Source of the DNA: UBA2256 sp964531105
GTDB taxonomy: Bacteria; Spirochaetota; Spirochaetia; Treponematales; Rectinemataceae
Length of the DNA stretch: 64,000 bases
Direction: 5' to 3'
Assembly (NCBI GenBank): GCA_964531105.1
Contig: CAZHFN010000007.1
Span: 1 to 64,000 of the forward strand
In this document: in pieces, positions 41,466 through 48,578 of the stretch
Layout of the letters: the number at the start of each line of letters is the position of its first letter
Position numbering within the stretch: the stretch's first letter is position 1
The notes under the pieces: generated by a model
Database searches by the model: none
Told to the model about the DNA's origin: nothing
The model's input: only the letters and a program-made list of their open reading frames with translations
Program-made: the position numbers and the translations under genes

Positions 41466-41825
41466 ATGTCAAGAGCAGTAGACGGCACCAGGCGGAAGGA
41501 TCACCGCAAGAAAATATTAAAATTGGCGAAGGGCTATTGGGGCCGCCGCCACTCCAACTTTAAGGTCGCCAAGGACGCAGTTGCCAAGGCTCTCTCGGAT
41601 GCCTACAAGGACAGGAGAGACAAGAAGGGCGTGTTCAGAACTCTCTGGATCGCCAGGATCAACGCGGCATGCAGGGCCCAGGATATCAATTATAGCCGTT
41701 TTGTGGAGGGCATGACCAAGGCAGGGATTGAAGTGAACAGGAAGCTTCTGGCCGATCTAGCCATCACCGATCCCGCCGCCTTCACCGCTGTCGTCGAAAA
41801 GGCGAAAGCGGCGCTTCAGGCATAA
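41466..41825 (+). CDS. rplT: 50S ribosomal protein L20
   Basis: 119 residues. The N-terminus has SRAVDGTRRKDHRKKILKLA and KGYWGRRHSNFKVAKDAV, and the core has RTLWIARINAACR, matching L20. It is an early 50S assembly protein and in other bacteria represses its own operon by binding the leader or rpmI region. AGGAG precedes the ATG. The coiled-coil gene starts 4 bases downstream. Confidence 0.97.
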   Translation: MSRAVDGTRRKDHRKKILKLAKGYWGRRHSNFKVAKDAVAKALSDAYKDRRDKKGVFRTLWIARINAACRAQDINYSRFVEGMTKAGIEVNRKLLADLAITDPAAFTAVVEKAKAALQA

Positions 41826-41829
41826 GGCC

Positions 41830-42342
41830 ATGGTAAGTCTCGAGCAGATCCGCGCCCTCGAAGCGCGGGTGGAAAAGGCAGTCGACCTTATTGAAAAACT
41901 CAGAAAGGAAAACGCCGAACTCGAGCAAAGACTGGCGGAATCCGCCCGAAACGAAGAACAGCTGCGTTCAGCCTATGCTGAGCTCGAGAAGAATACACAG
42001 AACACTTCTGTAACCGCCAAGGTTTCGGAAGCAAGACTTGGAGAGTTGGAGGCTGCCCTGGTTGAGGCCGAGCAAAAAGCCAAGACCTCCGAGGCCGAAA
42101 GCTTGGCGTATAAGGAACAGGCAATACTGGCGGAGCAAAAGGCTTCAGAGCTGGAGGCCAAGGCCGAGCAGCTCAAGCACGAGCAGGCCAGAATTGAAGA
42201 AGGGCTTTCCCGTGCCTTGGATAAACTGGATGCCTTTGAGGATCTGGTGATGGGTATTTCCATACCCGAAGCGGCCAAGGATGAGCTTCCGAAGAGCGAC
42301 AGTGATGGAGCTGGAGAGGGGAATGAGTTCGACATATTCTGA
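41830..42342 (+). CDS. Coiled-coil protein, ZapB-like
   Basis: 170 residues, heptad-rich nearly throughout (SLEQIRALEARVEKAVDLIE, ELEQRLAESARNEEQLR). The start resembles ZapB, which begins with a similar leucine-rich helix followed by KAVxxI; ZapB itself is only about 80 residues. The acidic tail ends in EFDIF. Its end overlaps the start of zapA by 20 bases, so the two are co-translated. A role in tethering or bundling the Z ring through ZapA is inference from this context and similarity. It could also be an unrelated coiled coil. Confidence 0.7.
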   Translation: MVSLEQIRALEARVEKAVDLIEKLRKENAELEQRLAESARNEEQLRSAYAELEKNTQNTSVTAKVSEARLGELEAALVEAEQKAKTSEAESLAYKEQAILAEQKASELEAKAEQLKHEQARIEEGLSRALDKLDAFEDLVMGISIPEAAKDELPKSDSDGAGEGNEFDIF

Positions 42343-42658
42343 ATCCAAAGGTCAGGAAGCTCCCAAGGCTCCTGCCCAGGTCATCCCCATCGAAATTCTG
42401 GGTGTATCATTTACCATCAGGACTGATGAGGATCCGGATTACATACATGGTCTCGTGGATGAGCTGAAAAAAAGGCTCTCTGCGGTGTCCAGCCAGATGA
42501 AAATCGTCGATCCGCTAAAGCTTTCCCTGGTGACTGGCTTGCTTGCCCTGGATGAAATCCATAGAGACAAGAACCAGAAAGAGTCCCTTTCCAAGGAATA
42601 TGAGGCTTCCAGCCTTCTGAACGACCTGGACAGACGGCTCGGAGAGCTGGGCCTGTGA
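42323..42658 (+). CDS. zapA: Cell division protein ZapA
   Basis: 111 residues. The ZapA core is visible: IPIEILGVSFTIRTDEDPDY, then VDELKKRLSAVSS and LALDEI, followed by a C-terminal coiled coil (SLSKEYEASSLLNDLDRRL). ZapA binds and cross-links FtsZ filaments. The ATG at 42323 follows GGAGAGGGG and lies inside the upstream gene. An in-frame ATG at 42281 has no ribosome site. The first about 20 residues are a polar extension not usual in ZapA. Confidence 0.85.
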   Translation: MSSTYSESKGQEAPKAPAQVIPIEILGVSFTIRTDEDPDYIHGLVDELKKRLSAVSSQMKIVDPLKLSLVTGLLALDEIHRDKNQKESLSKEYEASSLLNDLDRRLGELGL

Positions 42659-42695
42659 GACTCAAGCCCGTAAGAGACTACAAGGAGTCTATGAA

Positions 42696-42890
42696 ATGAT
42701 CATTCCCCTCGAGGAACTTATCAATTACAACACCAATTCCTACGAACTCGCCGTAGCCATCAACAGGCGAGCCTTTCAGCTGGCAGTTCTGAAAACACCG
42801 GACGTGGAAAAGAACAACGGCAAGGTCGTTTCACTCTCCGCTTCCCAGCTTTTCAGCAAGCAGGTGGACTATCGATTCGTATCCAATTAA
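42696..42890 (+). CDS. rpoZ: RNA polymerase omega subunit
   Basis: 64 residues. PLEELINYNTNSYELAVAIN and RRAFQLA correspond to the omega motif (N/D-x-Y-x-L-V-x-x-A-x-R-A-R-Q). It is shorter than E. coli omega but like the short omegas of several phyla. It assists beta-prime folding and polymerase assembly. AAGGAG precedes the ATG. Its stop codon region overlaps the proposed miaA start. Confidence 0.85.
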   Translation: MIIPLEELINYNTNSYELAVAINRRAFQLAVLKTPDVEKNNGKVVSLSASQLFSKQVDYRFVSN

Positions 42891-43836
42891 AGTAGTAATC
42901 CTCACCGGCCCAACGGGGTCGGGCAAGACGGAGCTCCTCGACGACCTGTTCGGCCGGGGGGCTCCGAACTTTTTTCCCTTCAGCGGGTCGGCCCGGGGGC
43001 AGGAATACAAATCTGCGACGGTCATAAGCGCCGATTCAATGCAGGCCTACAGGGGCCTGGACATTGGCACGGCGAAGCCCGATGTCCCACTGCGAGCCAG
43101 GCTTGTCCACGAGCTTATCGACATAAGGAATCCCGGCGAACACTATACGGCAGGCGACTTCGTGGGCCTCGCCGATGCGGTTTGTGCCGCTTCGGGCGCC
43201 CGGGCTGCGCTGCCCGTGGTCTCCGGGGGCACCGGCTTCTACCTTAAAAACTTTATCTGCGGCACCCCGGGCGCCCCGCCCTCGAATGCCCTTATCAGAG
43301 CCCAGGTGGCATCGGATTTGGAAAAACTCGGCAGCCAAGCTCTGAGGGATGAACTCCATGCCAAGGATCCTGAAAGCGCTGCGAGGATTCACGAAAGAGA
43401 TATCTACCGGCTTACCAGGGCTGTGGAAATACTCAGGACCAGCGGGAAACCTCCATCCGTCTTTGCTCCTAAATCCATACCTCGAGCTGAGTACGAGTTC
43501 CTTGTCGTGGGCATTGAACGCCCCAGGCAAGAGCTGGCAGATCGAATCCACGCCAGGGTGAAGGCCATGTTCGATCAAGGCCTTCCCGATGAAATAAAAG
43601 CCTTGCGCAGCCAGGGCTACGATGCCTCTTCTCCGGCATTCAGGGCTATCGGCTATAGGGAGTTTTTTGAGATGGAGGGTGCCGACAATGCCAGCATTGC
43701 CGAGGCCATAGCCCTTCATAGCCTCCAGTATGCCAAACGGCAGATGACCTTCTTCAGGGCCTTGCCCGGCATCCAATGGATACAGCCTAAAAGCTCATTG
43801 CTGCGGGATCTTGTTACCGCATTTCTCTCGGCCTGA
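42886..43836 (+). CDS. miaA: tRNA dimethylallyltransferase with no canonical start codon
   Basis: About 316 residues. P-loop (VVILTGPTGSGKTELL), ISADSMQAYRGLDIGTAKP, VSGGTGFYLK, and AIGYREFFE, YAKRQMTFFR show MiaA, which adds dimethylallyl to A37 of UNN-reading tRNAs. The frame is open from 42793 (after a TGA at 42790) but holds no ATG, GTG or TTG until ATG 43039, which lies beyond the P-loop. I propose ATT at 42886 overlapping the rpoZ stop, giving the usual MIKVVILTG-type start. ATC 42871 is an alternative, placed 3 bases after AGGTGG. An insertion (about residues 25-45, PNFFPFSGSARGQ) follows the P-loop. A frame error is also possible. Confidence 0.8.
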   Translation: MKVVILTGPTGSGKTELLDDLFGRGAPNFFPFSGSARGQEYKSATVISADSMQAYRGLDIGTAKPDVPLRARLVHELIDIRNPGEHYTAGDFVGLADAVCAASGARAALPVVSGGTGFYLKNFICGTPGAPPSNALIRAQVASDLEKLGSQALRDELHAKDPESAARIHERDIYRLTRAVEILRTSGKPPSVFAPKSIPRAEYEFLVVGIERPRQELADRIHARVKAMFDQGLPDEIKALRSQGYDASSPAFRAIGYREFFEMEGADNASIAEAIALHSLQYAKRQMTFFRALPGIQWIQPKSSLLRDLVTAFLSA

Positions 43837-43852
43837 AACAAAGACCCACCCG

Positions 43853-43882
43853 TTGTTTCTTATCCGCCTTAGCGGGTATACT
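43853..43882 (+). promoter_or_regulatory. Promoter giving a leaderless transcript for the COG2426-type exporter
   Basis: TTGTTT (43853-43858), 18-base spacer, TATACT (43877-43882). The ATG at 43891 begins 8 bases after the -10, so no room remains for a Shine-Dalgarno. Confidence 0.65.
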
Positions 43883-43890
43883 CCAGCCCG

Positions 43891-44370
43891 ATGGATAAAA
43901 CCCTCATCTACTCCGGATTGCTCGCCCTCCTGCCCATATCGGAGCTAAGGGGAGCCATACCCTATGCCGTATTGGCTGGAATGGACCTCCTGCCCGCCGC
44001 GCTATTCTGCATCGGACTCAATGCCTTGGTGCCATTCATCGCTTTTATCTTTCTCTCCACAGTCCACAAGCTTCTCTACAAACTGACCTTCTATCGCCGC
44101 TTTTTCGACCGTTTTGTAGAAAAGGCTAGGGGAAAGGTGCATGGCAAGGTAGAGCGCTATGGCTACTGGGGACTCTTGGTATTCGTTGCCATTCCCTTCC
44201 CCGTTACTGGAGCCTGGACTGGAACCCTCGGAGCCTGGGTGCTGGGCATGGAGAGGAAAAAGGCTATTCTGGCCATTGTTGGAGGGGTCCTGGTTTCCGG
44301 GCTCATAGTAAGCCTTCTAGTAGCACTTCTAGGCGCCGGCGCCGATATAATCTTCCTCAAGAAAGTTTAA
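43891..44370 (+). CDS. Small multidrug exporter-like membrane protein (COG2426 family)
   Basis: 159 residues, four or more hydrophobic segments. ALLPISELRGAIPYA at residues 14-30 and AIPFPVTGAWTGTLGAWVLGM are the family signatures, with a basic loop (RFVEKARGKVHGKVERYGYWG) in between. The family is annotated as small multidrug export protein, but the real substrate is not established. The mRNA is predicted to be leaderless. Confidence 0.88.
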   Translation: MDKTLIYSGLLALLPISELRGAIPYAVLAGMDLLPAALFCIGLNALVPFIAFIFLSTVHKLLYKLTFYRRFFDRFVEKARGKVHGKVERYGYWGLLVFVAIPFPVTGAWTGTLGAWVLGMERKKAILAIVGGVLVSGLIVSLLVALLGAGADIIFLKKV

Positions 44371-44389
44371 AATCCTGGGGGTATCCAGC

Positions 44390-45340
44390 TCACGAGGCTT
44401 CCAGGTTGATCCATGTGAGTTCGTGTCGGTTATGCCAAAGGTGGAGAAGCCTGGATCCCGGTATGCCGGCGAAAAGTTCGCAAGCCTCCCTGTCGAATGC
44501 GCTTCCCTGCATTTTTATTGTACAAACATAATTCTTGGCCAAACCTGACTCCAGCCATTGGCAAACCCACTCGTAGAGCGCTTCGGGATAGCAGATCACA
44601 TCAGAGCAGAGCCAGTCCACGGGCCCGATTTCTTTAGGCTTGAGAGTGAAGGCATCGTGCCTCAAATATTCCACCCCCGGCAAGGCTGCCACCGAGGAAT
44701 CCAGGGCGGCCCTGTCCACCGCGAGCACTCTCGCCCCCATGCCCGCGAGCGCCCAGGTCCAGCCCCCCGGGCTGGCTCCCGCATCCAGGCAAAAATCCCC
44801 CTCGCCGGGACGGCTGCCCGCCATAACCAGGGCCTCCCAGAGCTTGCGGTATGCCCGCGAGGGCGGTCCTACCCTGTCTTCCACAAAAGAGAATTCCCCG
44901 TTGGGAAAGGGACTCGAACAGAGGGCGGAGCCTAATAGGAGGTGTTCATCCAGGAGGGTGAATCCCCCCATGGGCGCCTCGGGCACGTCGAAGGGGAATG
45001 TTTTTGGCTTGAGGGGGAGGGGAGGGAGAGCCTCGGTTATGAGCGCCATTCTGCGATGCAATCGTGTGGGGTAGGGAGCCCAGTTTCGCTGTACCGACCT
45101 GAGAGCTTTAGCCGCCTCGGATATTGAGCCAAACTCCAATAAAAAGGGTTTCAGCCATACATTGCGAGTCCAGTAGACTCGGCCGTCGCTGCCCGTGCCG
45201 GGATGAGGCGAGGGATCTGCGGCATCGGACCACGTGCTCACTAGCTCCTCGTCCAGTCTTGTGTAGCCTGGCAGTTCGTCCAGAAGGTGGTTCAGGAAAC
45301 CCCTGGCCGCGAGGTAAGCCTTTCCTTGCACAAAGCGCAT
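44390..45340 (-). CDS. RlmM/FtsJ-like 2'-O-ribose rRNA methyltransferase
   Basis: 316 residues. An N-terminal substrate-binding part (about 1-180) precedes a Rossmann domain with DAGASPGGWTWALAG for SAM, ARVLAVDRAAL, DWLCSDVICYPE and IKMQ, containing the Lys/Asp/Lys elements of RrmJ-type enzymes. The domain order matches RlmM, which methylates C2498 of 23S rRNA, but the protein is shorter than E. coli RlmM. It converges with the exporter gene. Confidence 0.8.
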   Translation of the reverse strand: MRFVQGKAYLAARGFLNHLLDELPGYTRLDEELVSTWSDAADPSPHPGTGSDGRVYWTRNVWLKPFLLEFGSISEAAKALRSVQRNWAPYPTRLHRRMALITEALPPLPLKPKTFPFDVPEAPMGGFTLLDEHLLLGSALCSSPFPNGEFSFVEDRVGPPSRAYRKLWEALVMAGSRPGEGDFCLDAGASPGGWTWALAGMGARVLAVDRAALDSSVAALPGVEYLRHDAFTLKPKEIGPVDWLCSDVICYPEALYEWVCQWLESGLAKNYVCTIKMQGSAFDREACELFAGIPGSRLLHLWHNRHELTWINLEAS

Positions 45341-45423
45341 GGCTGAACATAGCAGAAAGGAGCTTCCCTTTGCCAGGGCTCGACGTTACTCTAGACGAGA
45401 AAATGATTGAAAGAGGGAAACGC

Positions 45424-46677
45424 ATGAATGACATCCATTCGGCACTGATCGAGGGATTTGACCACGTTGTCAGAGATCCGGTGTGGAGCGATATAGCCCT
45501 GGACCAACCCCTCTTCAACCTTGCCCAGAGCCCTGCATTTGCCCTACTGGATGGCATTAGGCAGCTTGGACCGGTAGCCCTGGTCTATCCCGGAGCTACC
45601 CACTCCAGAAGGGCTCACAGCCTGGGGGTCTATCATATAGCCAGAAGGTTTCTCCTGGCTCTCACCGAACGTGGAAGGCTGCAGTCAGCAAGTCCGGGTG
45701 GAGCGCGATCGTTCTTGGTGGCCGCACTCTGCCATGATTTGGGCCACTATCCCTATGCCCATTCCCTTAAGGAGCTTCCCCTGGCCGCCCATGAGGCCAT
45801 CGCCGGCAATCTAGTGCTGGAAGATCCTATCCGAAGCCTTATCCTGGAGTGTGGAGCCGTACCAGAGCAGGTGGCTTCCATCATTGATTGGGAAAGGGCT
45901 GCTCCCGACGATACCGAAACCCTCCTCTACCGGAGAATCCTTTCAGGGGTTCTGGACCCGGACAAGATCGATTACCTCACCAGGGATGCCTTTTACTGCG
46001 GCGTGCCCTATGGAATACAGGACGCTGATTTCATACTCAGGCGTATAGATGTGCATGAGGGCACTCTTCTCGTGGATGCCCGGGGCGAAATGAGCATTGA
46101 ATCCATACTTTTTTCCAAATACCAGATGTACAAGGCGGTATATTGGCATTCCTCAGTGCGCTGCGCCACCGCCATGGTAAAAAAGTCCGTGCTCGCAGCC
46201 CTTTCCGATGGGGTGCTGAGTCCTGAATGCCTTTACGGCCTGGATGATTCAGGCTTTGTCCGGCTTTTGGAAGAAAAATCCAAAGCTGGAGGGCAGGAGA
46301 TGTTACAGCCCGCCCTGGATGCCTTAAAGGGGAGGCTGTATAGACTCGTGGCGGATCTTGCCTACGACCCGGCCTCTAACGTGCACGCCGACCTCAACGA
46401 CCTAGGAAAACGCCGTGAGGCCGAGTCTACCCTCGCACTGGCAGCCAATCTGGGGGATTCCGATGTGCTTATCGACATTCCCGAACCCATAAGCTTTGAA
46501 AGCGATCTGGATATAGATACGGACCAGGGTCTGCTGCCTTTCTCCTCCTCCTCAGCAATTTTTGGTACCGACAGCGCCAGAAACCTGGTGGGAAACCTTA
46601 GGCGAATACGCATCTTTGTGCACTCCGGGGCGGAGGGCGGCACACTGCCGGAGCTTGCGGCCGAACTGCTGACCTAA
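45424..46677 (+). CDS. HD-domain phosphohydrolase (SAMHD1/dGTPase-like)
   Basis: 417 residues. The metal-binding His residues are in THSRRAHSLGVYHIARR and ALCHDLGHYPYAHSLKELPL (HD), followed by HE at LAAHEAIAGN and DPDKIDYLTRDAFYCGVPYG. The pattern matches HD superfamily phosphohydrolases related to SAMHD1 and dGTPases. Whether it cleaves dNTPs or another phosphoester is not clear. I use ATG 45424 behind GAGGG. The frame is open upstream through the divergent gene, which is not coding on this strand. Confidence 0.87.
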   Translation: MNDIHSALIEGFDHVVRDPVWSDIALDQPLFNLAQSPAFALLDGIRQLGPVALVYPGATHSRRAHSLGVYHIARRFLLALTERGRLQSASPGGARSFLVAALCHDLGHYPYAHSLKELPLAAHEAIAGNLVLEDPIRSLILECGAVPEQVASIIDWERAAPDDTETLLYRRILSGVLDPDKIDYLTRDAFYCGVPYGIQDADFILRRIDVHEGTLLVDARGEMSIESILFSKYQMYKAVYWHSSVRCATAMVKKSVLAALSDGVLSPECLYGLDDSGFVRLLEEKSKAGGQEMLQPALDALKGRLYRLVADLAYDPASNVHADLNDLGKRREAESTLALAANLGDSDVLIDIPEPISFESDLDIDTDQGLLPFSSSSAIFGTDSARNLVGNLRRIRIFVHSGAEGGTLPELAAELLT

Positions 46678-46823
46678 AAGCATCAAGTCTTTTTCCTACA
46701 TGATTTTTCTCTAAGCGCCCTATTTTCGATGACTAATTTAGAAAAGCTTCTCTTTATCTTAACATCCGTATAGCAGTACTGCGAAAAAATATTGTTTCTG
46801 TCTATTCTTTCTCCCTCAATTCG

Positions 46824-46851
46824 TTGACAGTAATCCGTTTAGGGTTAAAAT
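46824..46851 (+). promoter_or_regulatory. Promoter of the division/cell-wall cluster (mraZ promoter)
   Basis: TTGACA (46824-46829), 16-base spacer, TAAAAT (46846-46851), close to consensus. Transcription should begin near 46858, at the first of the GTGG repeats. The rest of the 217-base gap before mraZ is AT-rich and holds only a 10-base palindrome GCAGTACTGC (46773-46782). Confidence 0.8.
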
Positions 46852-46859
46852 GGCATCAA

Positions 46860-46893
46860 GTGGTAAATTGTGGGAAAAGGTAGGAATTAGTGG
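46860..46893 (+). promoter_or_regulatory. MraZ operator: four GTGG-type repeats at exact 10-base spacing
   Basis: GTGG at 46860, GTGG at 46870, GTAG at 46880 and GTGG at 46890 occur with a perfect 10-base period, ending one base before the mraZ ATG. MraZ is known to bind such short direct repeats one helical turn apart and to repress its own operon. The position over the transcription start and ribosome site suits repression. Confidence 0.8.
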
Positions 46894-46894
46894 C

Positions 46895-47338
46895 ATGAAC
46901 CTGTTGACCGGCGAGTTCAGGAATACCCTGGATGAAAAAGGCAGACTTTCTCTTCCCGCTCGCATGCGGAGCGAACTGCCCGGTCTTAACCTCGTGCTCA
47001 CCCAGGGAATAGATAAATGCATTTGGGTGTTTCCGCCTCTCCAGTGGCAGGAGTTTTCCCAAAAACTCATGGCCAGTACCAGTCTTTTCCAGGCCCGTTC
47101 CCGCCTGGTCCAGCGAAGAATTCTGGCTCCAGCCCAGGAAGCCGAGATAGACAGATTAGGCAGGATATCCATCCCCCAGAGCCTGAGAGAGTGGGCTGGG
47201 CTTTCCAGGGAATGCGTCATCCTGGGCATTTCTAAATACATCGAAATCTGGAACGCCGAAGAATACAAGAAATATCTGGACGAGAACCAGGGCGAATTCA
47301 TGAGCGCCGCCGAAGAGCTGGGAGGCCTGACGCTTTAG
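46895..47338 (+). CDS. mraZ: Transcriptional regulator MraZ
   Basis: 147 residues with two AbrB-like repeats: LTGEFRNTLDEKGRLSLPARMR and AEIDRLGRISIPQSLRE, both with the DxxGR core. It regulates the division cluster by binding GTGG-type repeats, which are present directly upstream. The start is ATG 46895 after AGGA (46882-46885). An in-frame ATG at 46850 overlaps the -10 and cannot be in the mRNA. Confidence 0.96.
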   Translation: MNLLTGEFRNTLDEKGRLSLPARMRSELPGLNLVLTQGIDKCIWVFPPLQWQEFSQKLMASTSLFQARSRLVQRRILAPAQEAEIDRLGRISIPQSLREWAGLSRECVILGISKYIEIWNAEEYKKYLDENQGEFMSAAEELGGLTL

Positions 47339-47352
47339 GCGTCGGGAAGCCC

Positions 47353-48282
47353 ATGCAGGAGCCGAAACAAGAAGCCGGGCAGGGTGGAGAGTTCATACTC
47401 CACAAGCCGGTCATGCTCCAGGAAGTGCTTTCCTTTTTCTCCATGCTTACTAATCCATCGCCCCTGGTCGTAGACTGCACCCTTGGGGCCGGCGGCCATG
47501 CCGAAGCCATTCTGGAACAAGCTCCTTCGGCGCGCTATGTCGGCATGGACGCTGACCCTCAAGCCCTAGAGCGTTCTGGGCGGCGCCTGAAAGCATATTC
47601 CGAAAGGCTTGAACTCCATGAGGGTTTTTTTGATGAAGTGTTGCCTTCCCTGTCCGAAAAAGGCTGTAAGGCGGATTTTATTCTTTTCGATTTAGGCCTC
47701 TCCACGCACCAATATCTGGATTCGGGCAGGGGTTTCAGCTTCAGCGCCGAAGAGCCCCTGGACATGAGGCTTTCCCCGGGCATCGATACTACTGCGGCGG
47801 ATCTCATTCAGAGACTTCCTGAGGAAAAGCTCGCCGACCTCATTTACAAATACGGGGAAGAGCGCTATTCCAGGCGCATCGCCAGAGCCATTGTGGAATC
47901 CAGGAAAAACGCCCCGATCCGCAGCTCCAGCCTCCTGGCTTCGGTGATAGCACGCTCGGTGCCCCCCGCATATCGCCATGGAAGGATCCATCCAGCCACC
48001 AGAAGCTTTCAGGCCCTGCGTATAGCAGTTAACGGTGAGCTCGAGCGTGAAGAGCGAGCCTTAGAGACGGCCGCCGCCATGCTCACTCCCTCGGGCATCG
48101 TGGTTGTTATTTCCTTTCATTCCCTGGAAGACAGGGTAGCCAAGCACTTCTGCAAAGATTTTTCCAGGAATAGGGGATTCGAAGAGCTCTGCAAGACTCC
48201 TTTGGTGCCCAGCGCCGAAGAGTCCTCATCCAACCCGGCTTCCAGGTCGGCCAAGCTCCGGGCACTGAGGGCGGCGGCATGA
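47353..48282 (+). CDS. rsmH: 16S rRNA m4C1402 methyltransferase RsmH (MraW)
   Basis: 309 residues. HKPVMLQEVL at the N-terminus, DCTLGAGGHAEAIL for SAM, FDLGLSTHQYLDSGRGFSF, ATRSFQALRIAVN and VVISFHSLEDRVAKHF are all diagnostic. It N4-methylates C1402 in the 16S decoding site. It follows mraZ by 14 bases and overlaps ftsL. Confidence 0.97.
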   Translation: MQEPKQEAGQGGEFILHKPVMLQEVLSFFSMLTNPSPLVVDCTLGAGGHAEAILEQAPSARYVGMDADPQALERSGRRLKAYSERLELHEGFFDEVLPSLSEKGCKADFILFDLGLSTHQYLDSGRGFSFSAEEPLDMRLSPGIDTTAADLIQRLPEEKLADLIYKYGEERYSRRIARAIVESRKNAPIRSSSLLASVIARSVPPAYRHGRIHPATRSFQALRIAVNGELEREERALETAAAMLTPSGIVVVISFHSLEDRVAKHFCKDFSRNRGFEELCKTPLVPSAEESSSNPASRSAKLRALRAAA

Positions 48283-48578
48283 AAGGCATGAAAACCGGAC
48301 GTTTTTGGGTTTTGATGATAGTTGCCAGCCTCTTTGCCCTGGGCATGACCTGGCAGTCCAGCCGCTTTGCCGACCTAGCAGCCAGGGCCGATGAACTGGA
48401 GCGTGAGCAGGCCGCATGGATGGCTGAGAACCGCCGCATAGAGGCGGAAATAGCCCAGCTTTCCAGCAGGGAACGCTTGGAAACCATGGCACTGCGGATG
48501 GGGCTCAAGAAAGCCCAGCCCGAAGACAAGCTCAAGGTGATTGTGGATCCTTCCAGCTCCAAGGGGCTCAAGCCATGA
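48279..48578 (+). CDS. ftsL: FtsL-like division protein
   Basis: 99 residues: short cytoplasmic start, one membrane segment (WVLMIVASLFALGMTW), then a periplasmic coiled coil (LAARADELEREQAAWMAENR) and a short tail. Size, topology and place between rsmH and murF match FtsL, which joins FtsB and FtsQ to activate FtsWI. Sequence identity of FtsL is always low, so the call leans on context. ATGA overlaps at both ends. Confidence 0.8.
   Translation: MKGMKTGRFWVLMIVASLFALGMTWQSSRFADLAARADELEREQAAWMAENRRIEAEIAQLSSRERLETMALRMGLKKAQPEDKLKVIVDPSSSKGLKP

Noticed and set aside
46850..46894. Earlier in-frame ATG for mraZ at 46850
   Set aside because: It overlaps the -10 box of the promoter, so it would not be in the mRNA. 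It would also read through the repeats that look like the operator.
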